Part shown: one piece after another, positions 1 to 5,962 of the stretch
Numbering within the stretch: the stretch's first letter is position 1
Layout of the letters: each line of letters begins with the position of its first letter
From: Deltaproteobacteria bacterium
GTDB lineage: Bacteria; Desulfobacterota; DSM-4660; Desulfatiglandales; HGW-15
Assembly: GCA_019308985.1 (NCBI GenBank)
Contig: JAFDHB010000117.1
Location: 1 to 10,962, forward strand
DNA length: 10,962 nt
Reading direction: 5' to 3'
Translations under genes and position numbers: made by a program
The notes under the pieces: model-generated
What the model saw: the letters and a program-made list of their open reading frames with translations, nothing else
Told to the model about the DNA's origin: nothing
The model's database searches: none

Positions 1-46
1 AAGATTTTAGTTAATAGAAGGAAATAGAGGTAAATAGCTTACTCTG

Positions 47-93
47 GCCTGTCACGCAGGAGGTCGCGAGTTCGAGTCTCGTCGTCCCCGCCA
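47..93 (+). tRNA. 3' fragment of tRNA-Asp(GTC), 5' half missing
   Basis: The stretch has the anticodon loop CTGTCAC (49-55, anticodon GTC at 51-53), the 3' anticodon strand GCAGG, a five-base variable loop, a T arm with loop TTCGAGT (71-77) and paired flanks GCGAG/CTCGT, the 3' acceptor strand, discriminator G90 and an encoded CCA (91-93). The matching 5' acceptor GGGGACG and D arm are absent: positions 1-46 are AT-rich and do not fold as a tRNA, and the 5' anticodon strand pairs imperfectly with GCAGG. It therefore cannot be a functional tRNA. Such 3' tRNA copies are typical scars or attachment sites of integrases that recombine within tRNA genes; that role is inferred. Confidence 0.8.
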
Positions 94-106
94 TCAAAGA
101 ATCACA

Positions 107-129
107 GGGTCACATCTTAAATATTAAAT
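107..129 (+). repeat. Left terminal inverted repeat of the RAYT element
   Basis: This 23-base stretch beginning GGGTCACATCTTAA matches the reverse complement of 1192-1214 at 22 of 23 positions; the only difference is A114. Its inner half is AT-rich and nearly self-complementary (AATATT core). It starts 14 bases after the tRNA-Asp CCA end and lies 100 bases upstream of the transposase start, as expected for an element terminus. Confidence 0.8.
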
Positions 130-228
130 CTTGCTGACAAGCCCATCCTTTTTCCTATACAGGGTTTCTCATATCCAAAGGGACGCTTTAGTCCTTCAGT
201 CTTTCACATTCAAATCAGGGTAAGCAAT

Positions 229-669
229 ATGGCAAGACCACTGCGCGTTGAATACCCGGGTGCTTATTATCACGTTATGAGCCGTGGCAACAATCAGGAG
301 AGGATTTATGAAGACGATACAGACAGGGAAAAGTTTCTGGAATATCTGGGGAAAGCGTCCGAGCGCTTCTCAATCATCATTTATACCTACTGTCTTATGA
401 ACACACATTATCATCTATTGGTGCAGACCCCTGAAGCGAATCTCAGTTTAGCAATGCAGTGGCTCAATGTCAGCTACGCCACGTACCTCAATCGCAAGCG
501 GGGCCGATACGGGCATCTATTTCAGGGCAGATTCAAGGCCCTATTGATTGACGCCGATGGGTACCTAACACATTTATCACGCTATATCCATCTGAATCCC
601 GTGAGGGCGAAGATGGTATCCCTGCCGGCCGAGTACCCATGGAGCAGCCTACAGTGCCTTGATTGGTAA
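229..669 (+). CDS. REP-associated tyrosine transposase (RAYT/Y1 family), N-terminal catalytic part
   Basis: The 146-residue product is the HUH/Y1 transposase catalytic domain: an N-terminal motif RPLRVEYPGAYYHVMSRG, the metal-binding His-x-His (H60, H62 in NTHYHLL), and the nucleophile Tyr in RYIHLNPVRA (Y119). Such enzymes cleave single-stranded DNA at hairpin-bearing ends and become linked to it through the tyrosine. The reading frame stops at TAA 667-669 just after YPWSS, where family members normally continue with an IGKR..PE(F/W)L segment; that segment is present one base over, in the next ORF. The original protein would be about 324 residues. ATG 229 gives the usual family N-terminus and is preceded by a weak AGGGTAAG ribosome-binding site. 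It is probably an inactivated gene, although the catalytic domain itself is complete. Confidence 0.85.
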   Translation: MARPLRVEYPGAYYHVMSRGNNQERIYEDDTDREKFLEYLGKASERFSIIIYTYCLMNTHYHLLVQTPEANLSLAMQWLNVSYATYLNRKRGRYGHLFQGRFKALLIDADGYLTHLSRYIHLNPVRAKMVSLPAEYPWSSLQCLDW

Positions 670-1204
670 AAGGAGGGTACCGGAATTTCTTGAAGTCAAC
701 CAGCTAATGTCTCATTTTGGAAGAACGCAAAAAGAAGCCCGGAGGAACTACCGGGACTTTGTGGAAGGGGTGGATTTCAAAGCCCTTGAAGATCCGAGCA
801 AACAGGTGACAGCAGGGTTTTTGCTGGGAGATGCGGACTTTGTGGAGTGGGTTAAGAAGACCTTTCTCTCCACAAGAGACGATCAGAAAGAAATTCCTCA
901 ATTGAAGAGACTCAAACCGAAGGTGCCGCTGGAAAGGGTGGTCCAGGTGGTAGCCCAGGAGTTTAATTGCCCCTCTGAGCTTATAATCAGCAAGGGTCGG
1001 AAGAAGAACAAAGCCAGGGAAGTGGCACTTTATATCGCCCGGGAAACGAGCGGGATGTCTTGTAAAGAGTTAGGGGAATATTTCGGTAAGGTGAGCGGTG
1101 CATTAGTCACCATGAGACACAAGCAGATAGCTGATGAATCCCGGCGCAATAGAGGGCTGAAGCGCAGAATTGATAAGATCAAAAGGCAGATATTTAATAT
1201 TTAA
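659..1204 (+). CDS. RAYT transposase C-terminal part with DnaA domain IV-like helix-turn-helix (frameshifted continuation)
   Basis: This +1-frame ORF continues the transposase. Residues 2-11 (IGKRRVPEFL) are the expected sequel to YPWSS in the upstream ORF, followed by the usual SHFG..(R)xxYRDFV segment and FLLGDADFVEWV. Residues about 90-160 resemble the C-terminal DNA-binding domain of DnaA (ERVVQVVAQEF, then KAREVALYIARE, CKELGEYFG, TMRHKQI), a known appendage in this transposase subgroup and a likely reader of the element ends. The first possible codon is TTG 659, which has no Shine-Dalgarno sequence, so independent translation is unlikely. Either the gene is broken by one extra base near 655-667, or a +1 frameshift is used. 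The final codons run through the right inverted repeat. Confidence 0.75.
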   Translation: MIGKRRVPEFLEVNQLMSHFGRTQKEARRNYRDFVEGVDFKALEDPSKQVTAGFLLGDADFVEWVKKTFLSTRDDQKEIPQLKRLKPKVPLERVVQVVAQEFNCPSELIISKGRKKNKAREVALYIARETSGMSCKELGEYFGKVSGALVTMRHKQIADESRRNRGLKRRIDKIKRQIFNI

Positions 1205-1214
1205 GAGGTGACCC
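1192..1214 (-). repeat. Right terminal inverted repeat of the RAYT element
   Basis: It is the inverted partner of 107-129 (22/23 identical). It includes the transposase stop codon TAA at 1202-1204 and ends in GGTGACCC. A short tandem CACTGAC(C/G) follows immediately at about 1215-1229. Confidence 0.8.
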
Positions 1215-1604
1215 CACTGACCCACTGACGAGTTCGGCGCCAGGAAAATAGATTGACTTTCTCGGCAAAAAGAACTAGTTGTTAAACACATTTCCAGTTC
1301 AGGGCCGTATGATGCTTGTAATGAGATGACCCTGGTTACCAGGGTACTTTAGCTCATTCTCATGCCGATTCTCTTCCTTGAGGCTCTTTCTGAGTGAAAT
1401 TTTTTGCCGAGTTCCGCCTGTAGGTTGAAAACGCGATTCTCTTCCATTGGGCTTCAGGTTGTATAGTATCCTCTCCAGACTACAAGAGGCAAGCTAAGGC
1501 CGATACAAGAATACTTTTTGGGTTTCATTGGTGGATGGGGCAGTCCGCTTAGCTTTACGGGCCGCCTGAATGATAACCTTTTCGACCACAGGGAGGAGGA
1601 TGAG
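1215..1604 (+). other. Gene-free structured leader upstream of the trpB-like gene
   Basis: No convincing coding region is seen in these 390 bases. Visible structures are: an 11-bp perfect inverted repeat CTCGGCAAAAA (1261-1271) with TTTTTGCCGAG (1401-1411), spanning about 150 bases; inside it a 7-bp hairpin ACCCTGG-TTA-CCAGGGT (1329-1345), itself enclosed by AATGAG (1320-1325) with CTCATT (1353-1358); and a 12-bp direct repeat CGATTCTCTTCC at 1366-1377 and 1434-1445. A TATAGT at 1462-1467 could be a -10 box but lacks a good -35. The nested pairing suggests an RNA leader or attenuator, but it does not match a riboswitch class I recognise. Confidence 0.4.
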
Positions 1605-2969
1605 ATGGAAAGAGCAATGTATTTCCTTGATCAGAAAGATCTGCCGACCCACTGGTACAACATTCAGGCTGACCTGCCTGAGCCATTACCGCCTGTCCTG
1701 CACCCGGGAACCGGGAAGCCCATAGGGCCCGATGACCTGGCCCCCTTGTTTCCCATGGAACTTATCAGGCAGGAAGTGAGTACCGAGCGATGGATAGAAA
1801 TACCAGAGGAGATAAGGGACGTCTACAAGACATGGAGACCCACAGTGCTCCACAGGGCATATCGACTTGAAAAGGCCCTGGATACTCCTGCAAAGATCTT
1901 TTACAAGTACGAAGGCACCAGCCAGGCCGGAAGCCATAAGCCGAATACCGCTGTTGCCCAAGCCTACTACAACATGAAGGAAGGAATCAAGCGTATAACG
2001 ACCGAGACAGGCGCAGGGCAGTGGGGGAGTGCTCTTGCAATGGGATGCACCTTCTTCGATGTTGAGCTGAAGGTCTATATGGTCAGGATCAGCTATGAGC
2101 AGAAACCCTACAGGCGGATTTTAATGGAAACCTGGGGGGCCAAGTGCGTACCGAGCCCCAGCCCGGATACCAAGGCAGGGAGAGACATGCTTGAGAAATG
2201 GCCGGATTGTCCCGGGAGTCTTGGGTTGGCTATCAGCGAAGCGGTGGAGGATGCTGTAAGCCGTGACGATACACACTATTCATTAGGCAGTGTGCTTAAC
2301 CACGTGCTTCTTCACCAAACCATAATAGGTGAAGAAACAAGAAAACAAATGGAAATGGCGGATGCCTATCCTGATATCATTGTAGGGTGCATTGGAGGGG
2401 GATCGAACTTTGCAGGTCAGTTCCTGCCCTGGATCAGAGAGAAAATAAGCGGTGAAAAACCCGACCTGAGGATCATATGCGTGGAACCTGAGAGCTGTCC
2501 CACGATAACAAGAGGCATATATGCCTATGACTTTGGCGACAATGCCGGCATGACACCTTTGCTCAAGATGCACACCTTAGGGCATGGATTTATTCCGCCT
2601 CCGATTCACGCCGGCGGGCTGCGCTATCACGGGATGGCGCCGATCATATCTCATCTATATAATCTCGGACTGATCGAAGTGCAAGCAGCACACCAAACAG
2701 CCGTGTTTGAGGTAGGGATCAAGTTCGCCCGCACAGAGGGTATAATCACAGGCCCTGAGCCGTGTCATGATCTAAAAGTAGCGATTGACGAGGCTCTCAA
2801 GTGCAAGGAATCAGGTGAGTCAAAGACGATCCTGATCGCTCATAGCGGGCACGGACATTTCGATCTGGGAGCATATGACCGGTACTTGTCGGGCCAGCTC
2901 GAAGATTATGCCTATCCCGAGGAGGAGGTGAAGAAGGCACAGGAAGAGCTGCCTAAGGTGGAGGCTTGA
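1605..2969 (+). CDS. TrpB2-like PLP-dependent tryptophan synthase beta chain
   Basis: The 454-residue product is a fold-type II PLP enzyme of the TrpB2 (long beta-chain) group. Visible marks are the PLP lysine K112 in AGSHKPNTA, the catalytic-loop glutamate E134 in [13 protein letters not shown], the phosphate-binding [11 protein letters not shown] (262-271) and the C-terminal HSGHGHFD. The family condenses indole with serine to give tryptophan; TrpB2 proteins often act without a TrpA partner and may salvage free indole. No trpA or other trp gene is nearby, so the physiological substrate is not certain. The segment TGPEPCHDL (382-390) departs from the usual PAPESSHA-like motif. ATG 1605 is chosen because GGGAGGAGG lies 5 bases upstream; an upstream in-frame start at 1518 would add a Gly-rich, non-family extension. 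It is probably co-transcribed with the next two genes. Confidence 0.85.
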   Translation: MERAMYFLDQKDLPTHWYNIQADLPEPLPPVLHPGTGKPIGPDDLAPLFPMELIRQEVSTERWIEIPEEIRDVYKTWRPTVLHRAYRLEKALDTPAKIFYKYEGTSQAGSHKPNTAVAQAYYNMKEGIKRITTETGAGQWGSALAMGCTFFDVELKVYMVRISYEQKPYRRILMETWGAKCVPSPSPDTKAGRDMLEKWPDCPGSLGLAISEAVEDAVSRDDTHYSLGSVLNHVLLHQTIIGEETRKQMEMADAYPDIIVGCIGGGSNFAGQFLPWIREKISGEKPDLRIICVEPESCPTITRGIYAYDFGDNAGMTPLLKMHTLGHGFIPPPIHAGGLRYHGMAPIISHLYNLGLIEVQAAHQTAVFEVGIKFARTEGIITGPEPCHDLKVAIDEALKCKESGESKTILIAHSGHGHFDLGAYDRYLSGQLEDYAYPEEEVKKAQEELPKVEA

Positions 2970-2996
2970 GGCATTTCTTCCAACGCAGACTGGGAG

Positions 2997-3023
2997 CCCC
3001 GGGCCTGCCTCGGCAGACCGGGG
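2997..3023 (+). other. GC-rich intercistronic stem-loop
   Basis: CCCCGG (2997-3002) pairs with CCGGGG (3018-3023), and CTGC within 3005-3009 pairs with GCAG within 3012-3016. This gives a strong stem between the trpB-like gene and the small cysteine protein gene. There is no T-run after it, so it looks more like an mRNA processing or stability element than a rho-independent terminator. The direct repeats GCATTTCTTCC (2971-2981) and GCATTCTTCC (about 3026-3035) flank it. Confidence 0.45.
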
Positions 3024-3054
3024 ATGCATTCTTCCCTCGGTGGAGGAGAAGTAC

Positions 3055-3309
3055 TTGATAGAAGAACATGACGAAAAAATCATTCGCTGCCCCAGGGTTG
3101 GCGGTGACGTTACCTTCAAGTTTTGCCGCTCTGAAAACAACATGCTGCCCTGCCGATGGGTGGTGGGATGCTGGGAAGGGCGCATAAATATCATGATGTT
3201 CCTGGACGAGCACTTTTCCCAAGAGGCCCAGAACAGGATCTTCGTTACACCAAAACCAAAGCTCGAAAGCCTTGTAGAGATGATCGAGAAGGCAAAAGAA
3301 GGAAAGTAA
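3055..3309 (+). CDS. Small conserved-looking four-cysteine protein, function unknown
   Basis: The product is about 84 residues from TTG 3055, or 89 from GTG 3040. TTG 3055 is preferred because GGAGGAG (3042-3048) stands 6 bases upstream; a GTG start at 3040 would place that Shine-Dalgarno inside the gene. The N-terminal half has a CPRVGG..V.FKFCR pair and a LPCRWVVGCW pair, so four cysteines in a C-x(12)-C and C-x(6)-C arrangement that could bind zinc or an Fe-S cluster. The C-terminal half is helical and charged (KLESLVEMIEKAKEGK). There is no signal peptide or membrane segment. I do not recognise a named family, although similar CPRLG..FSYCR proteins are familiar from deltaproteobacteria. 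It lies between the trpB-like and SagB-like genes on the same strand, suggesting a shared pathway or a metal/electron-carrier role (inference). Confidence 0.7.
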   Translation: MIEEHDEKIIRCPRVGGDVTFKFCRSENNMLPCRWVVGCWEGRINIMMFLDEHFSQEAQNRIFVTPKPKLESLVEMIEKAKEGK

Positions 3310-3387
3310 TACCCCGATTGAGCGGAAAATAGTCCATCGGCCTTACTTGTTATCTGCCAAACTTGGTGTGAGAAGGAACAAAAGGTC

Positions 3388-4887
3388 ATGATCAGATCCT
3401 GTGAGCAATATCATGAAGAGTCCAGCTACGACCGGCATCGCATGTCCGGGCACTTCCTGGACTGGGCCAATCAACCATCTGTCTTCAAGGTGTATCAGGG
3501 GATAGAGCCTATGGAGATGCCACGGGACGTGGCATTGCCCAAAAGACATCTTTCTTCCCTTTTACTGGAGCAGGATGGCCCGCAAGGCTCTGTTGACGAC
3601 ATAAGGGACCTCTCGCGCATCCTGCTGCTTACCAATACCTTGACTGCCAGGGCCCGACATCCGGATGGGAACTTCTATTACCGGAGCGCTGCCTCCGCAG
3701 GCGCCCTTTACCCCACGGAAGTCTACGTGGCAACCCGTGGAATTATCGGGCTGGAAGATGGACTGTACCACTTTGCGATACCCCCGCACGGTCTTCACCT
3801 CCTCAGGACCGGGGATTTCGGAAGCCACGTCCTTGAAATGACACGAATGCAAGGGGAGGGCATACCAAGGCTCACCTTTTTCTTAACGGCCATTTTCTTC
3901 AGAAGCGCATGGAAATATCGTGCCCGCGCTTACCGTTACCATCTCCTTGACACAGGCCATGTGCTGGAGAACTTCATGCTTGCTCTGAGGGCCCAGGATC
4001 TTCCATCAAGCCTTTCCTATGACTTTGACGATCAGGGGGTCAACCGGTTTCTCGGTGTTGACGAGAAAAGGGAAGTAACCCTGGCTGTCGTCCATATCTA
4101 TGGTTCGGAGGTCACCCATGAAGGAGGAAAGGAAAAGATTTCAGAATTGCCCGCTGCGATTCAGGGAGCAAGTGTTGTCTCAGCCAGAGAGGTGGAATAC
4201 CCCGTCATAAGGGAGATGCATGAGACTGAATCTCAGATTGTCAAAGGCCGGTTGCCTGAAACCAACATGGTCCACGAACTGGGGCTAGAGGTAAAGGGCT
4301 GGACCAAAATCCAGGGTATGCCGGCTTGGCCCGAGAAGCTCGATTACCCTGACGCCCTGTTTCAGCGCCGATCAAAGAGGAATTTCGTTGAAAAGGCCAT
4401 TGCCGCTGATCAAATCACTGCATTCCTCGATGCCCTCTGTGCGGGAGAGGACAGGGATACCAGGGTTGAATACCAAAGGGCTCTGGCCATAGGGTTTCTT
4501 GCAAGCAAGGTGGACGGAATGGCAGAGGGTTTTTATTTGTTGGACCACGCAAGCAGGGCGATCGGAATGGTAGCAGCAAGGTCGTTTACGGACAAGATGG
4601 CCCGCATTTGCTTGGACCAGATGTGGCTGGCCAACGCAGGAGTCCACTTCCTCTTTCTCACAAACCTAGACATGCTCAACCGTAGATGGGGTCCTAGAGG
4701 GTACCGCTATGCCATGCTGAGAGCGGGAAGGATGGGACAGAGACTGTACATCGCGTCAATAGCCATGGGCCTGGGATGCTGCGGTATCGGCGCATTCTAT
4801 GATGGAGAGGCCAAGGAGCTACTTGGTTTGAATGATAGCTTGAGGCTTTTGTACCTGGTCGCGGTAGGCGCTGTGAAGAGGTTGTGA
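3388..4887 (+). CDS. SagB-type dehydrogenase / tandem nitroreductase-fold flavoprotein
   Basis: The 499-residue product has two nitroreductase-like halves. Domain 1 (about 50-240) carries YYRSAASAGALYPTEVYV (97-114) and FRSAWKYRARAYRYHLLDTGHVLENF (171-196), hallmarks of the SagB/ThcOx group. Domain 2 (about 317-499) carries FQRRSKRNF (325-333) and the late MLRAGRMGQRLYIASIAMGLGCCGIGAFYD (443-472). The N-terminus YHEESSYDRHRM..LDWANQPSVFKVY is the lead seen in the stand-alone double-domain subgroup. Nitroreductase-fold enzymes bind FMN; SagB homologues oxidise azolines in TOMM peptides, but no YcaO or precursor peptide gene is seen here, so the substrate is unknown. ATG 3388 follows a modest AAGGAAC...AAGG ribosome-binding region. 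It is the last gene of the presumed three-gene unit, 78 bases after the cysteine protein. Confidence 0.85.
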   Translation: MIRSCEQYHEESSYDRHRMSGHFLDWANQPSVFKVYQGIEPMEMPRDVALPKRHLSSLLLEQDGPQGSVDDIRDLSRILLLTNTLTARARHPDGNFYYRSAASAGALYPTEVYVATRGIIGLEDGLYHFAIPPHGLHLLRTGDFGSHVLEMTRMQGEGIPRLTFFLTAIFFRSAWKYRARAYRYHLLDTGHVLENFMLALRAQDLPSSLSYDFDDQGVNRFLGVDEKREVTLAVVHIYGSEVTHEGGKEKISELPAAIQGASVVSAREVEYPVIREMHETESQIVKGRLPETNMVHELGLEVKGWTKIQGMPAWPEKLDYPDALFQRRSKRNFVEKAIAADQITAFLDALCAGEDRDTRVEYQRALAIGFLASKVDGMAEGFYLLDHASRAIGMVAARSFTDKMARICLDQMWLANAGVHFLFLTNLDMLNRRWGPRGYRYAMLRAGRMGQRLYIASIAMGLGCCGIGAFYDGEAKELLGLNDSLRLLYLVAVGAVKRL

Positions 4888-4943
4888 GACGTCCCCCTGA
4901 CTCAATGAGACCATAGAAAAATAGCGCTGTCTAAGCAACTTCT

Positions 4944-5002
4944 GGGGCGAGGCAACCGTGTTGCCGCAAAGTTTTGGGGTGAAACAACACGGTTGCCACC
5001 CC
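4944..5002 (+). repeat. Large inverted repeat / hairpin after the SagB-like gene
   Basis: GGCAACCGTGTTG (4951-4963) is the exact reverse complement of CAACACGGTTGCC (4985-4997), with a 21-base loop; GGGG (4944-4947) and CCCC (4999-5002) extend the stem after a short bulge. It starts 57 bases after the stop codon. A TTTTT at 5012-5016 lies ten bases past the stem, so it could act as a transcription terminator for the trpB-like operon, or be a small REP/MITE-like element. Confidence 0.6.
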
Positions 5003-5055
5003 TAAACGCCGTTTTTCAAAGGTCTCCGGTCATGAATAGTCTCGTCCAGGATGTT

Positions 5056-5166
5056 GCTCCCACATGATGAATCGCGATGATGAATCGCAAGCAGGAGCTT
5101 GCTCCTACCTGCATGGATGGATGAATGAATGTAATTGTATTATCCCCTGTAGGAGCGATCTCCTCG
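5056..5166. repeat. Cluster of REP-like GGAGC palindromes with a tandem 12-mer
   Basis: Three units share a GTRGGAGC core: GCTCCCACA (5056-5064, minus orientation), AGGAGC-TT-GCTCCT (5093-5106, palindromic, ending TAC) and TGTAGGAGCGATCTCCTCG (5148-5166, plus orientation, stem AGGAG/CTCCT with loop CGAT). They resemble REP sequences of the TGTAGGAGCGA type. Between the first two is ATGATGAATCGC twice (5064-5075 and 5077-5088), and a GGATGGATGAATGAATG low-complexity run lies at about 5117-5133. An open frame across this stretch has no protein-like character. Confidence 0.55.
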
Positions 5167-5204
5167 TCCCGATGTGGTCGAAGAAATGCCTAGAGGTAAT
5201 ATCT

Positions 5205-5907
5205 TCATTTGTAGGCGCCATATTCTTTGGTGAAATCGATCATGGCATGCACCGTGTCTGGCTTACCTTCAGCCATGGCCGTACCGAATGACATGACATA
5301 GCCCCCGTTTTTCCCGACGACATCAATAAGGTCCTTACAGTACTCCTTGATTTGGTCAGGGGTTCCGGTAAGCAGGAGGCTGGCCGGGACATTTCCGCCG
5401 ATACATGTCCGCCATTATGGCACGCGTGCCCCTTAGAGTATCGGCCAGGATGTCAAATGGGGCCTTTGTTATTCCGCCCGCGGCATTGACAAATCCCTTG
5501 CCCATTGCTTTTACCTCAAAACCGATTATGTGTTCTCCCCAGGAGAAGGCTTCGCGGCCGGCCTGGAGCAAGGCGTTAAGCGCGTTCTGGACATCCGGTA
5601 TACCCAGGGGAATAAGGTTTCCAGGTATTATCGGCATTTCCCATAGCTCCGTAAAAGGGGGAATGTTCTTCAGGGGCTCGAGTGCTCGAAAGATGCGCGG
5701 CATGTAGACCCTCAGCCAGAAATCTGAGGGATCATCGATTATGGCCTGGTAATCTTCGGCTTTCATATATTCGTCTTCAATACGTTGGTATCCGACATTC
5801 TCGGATACCCCATGCCCGGGCCAGCGGTACTGTCTGTAGTCCAGTATTTCAAAGATCTTGCTATAGCCGACAAGTGCCGGTGACATGTCTTCCCATTCCT
5901 TTTCCAT
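5205..5907 (-). pseudogene. Uroporphyrinogen decarboxylase-family (MtaA/URO-D-like) protein, remnant with internal deletions
   Basis: The start with a strong AGGAGGG ribosome-binding site is kept (ATG 5907). After MEKEWEDMSP the frame jumps to an internal family segment (ALVGYSKIFEILDY, QYRWPGHGV, YMKAEDY, DPSDFWLRVYMPRIF, LEPLKNIPPF). After MADMYRR the original frame is lost and stops near 5356. The true C-terminus is recognisable one frame over: IGGNVPASLLLTGTPDQIKEY, then DVVGKNGGY, ending at TGA 5207-5205. Family members are roughly 400 or more residues, so an N-terminal block and a block of about 140 residues before IGGN are missing (estimated from memory of the family). Intact relatives act in corrinoid methyl transfer or anaerobic degradation; this copy is almost certainly dead. 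Confidence 0.8.
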
Positions 5908-5946
5908 TTTACAGCCCTCCTATCCGGCTTTTTGCCAAGTTAACAG

Positions 5947-5962
5947 AGCCCTCTCTGCGCCA
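5947..5962 (-). promoter_or_regulatory. Candidate sigma-54 promoter of the URO-D-family remnant
   Basis: On the minus strand TGGCGCAGAGAGGGCT has the GG-N10-GC spacing of sigma-54 promoters, with a good -24 (TGGCGC) but a weaker -12 (GGGC for TTGC). It lies about 40 bases upstream of the ATG and its ribosome-binding site. The presence of two sigma-54 activators in the window makes it plausible but does not prove it. Confidence 0.3.

Larger units (their letters stand above)
107..1214 (+). mobile_element. RAYT-type insertion-sequence-like element with terminal inverted repeats
   Basis: A 1.1 kb unit is bounded by 23-bp inverted repeats and contains only one gene, a REP-associated tyrosine transposase (Y1 family) split by a frame change. 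The right repeat overlaps the end of the coding region: the TAA at 1202-1204 and the last codons lie inside it. Flanking bases show no clear target-site duplication, in line with single-strand Y1/HUH transposition. Whether it is still mobile is doubtful because the transposase frame is broken. The boundaries are inferred from the repeats alone. Confidence 0.65.

Noticed and set aside
1..93. Complete tRNA-Asp gene
   Set aside because: No 5' acceptor strand or D arm exists upstream of position 47; only the 3' part is present.
2820..3389. Long minus-strand ORF opposite the trpB-like end and the small cysteine protein
   Set aside because: It runs antisense to two better-supported genes, shows no family motif and has no ribosome-binding site.
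5064..5088. CRISPR-like repeat
   Set aside because: Only two 12-mers separated by one base; there is no spacer-repeat pattern anywhere in the window.
5064..5291. Plus-strand 75-codon ORF
   Set aside because: It crosses the REP-like cluster and the C-terminus of the URO-D-family remnant on the other strand; its product has no protein-like pattern.
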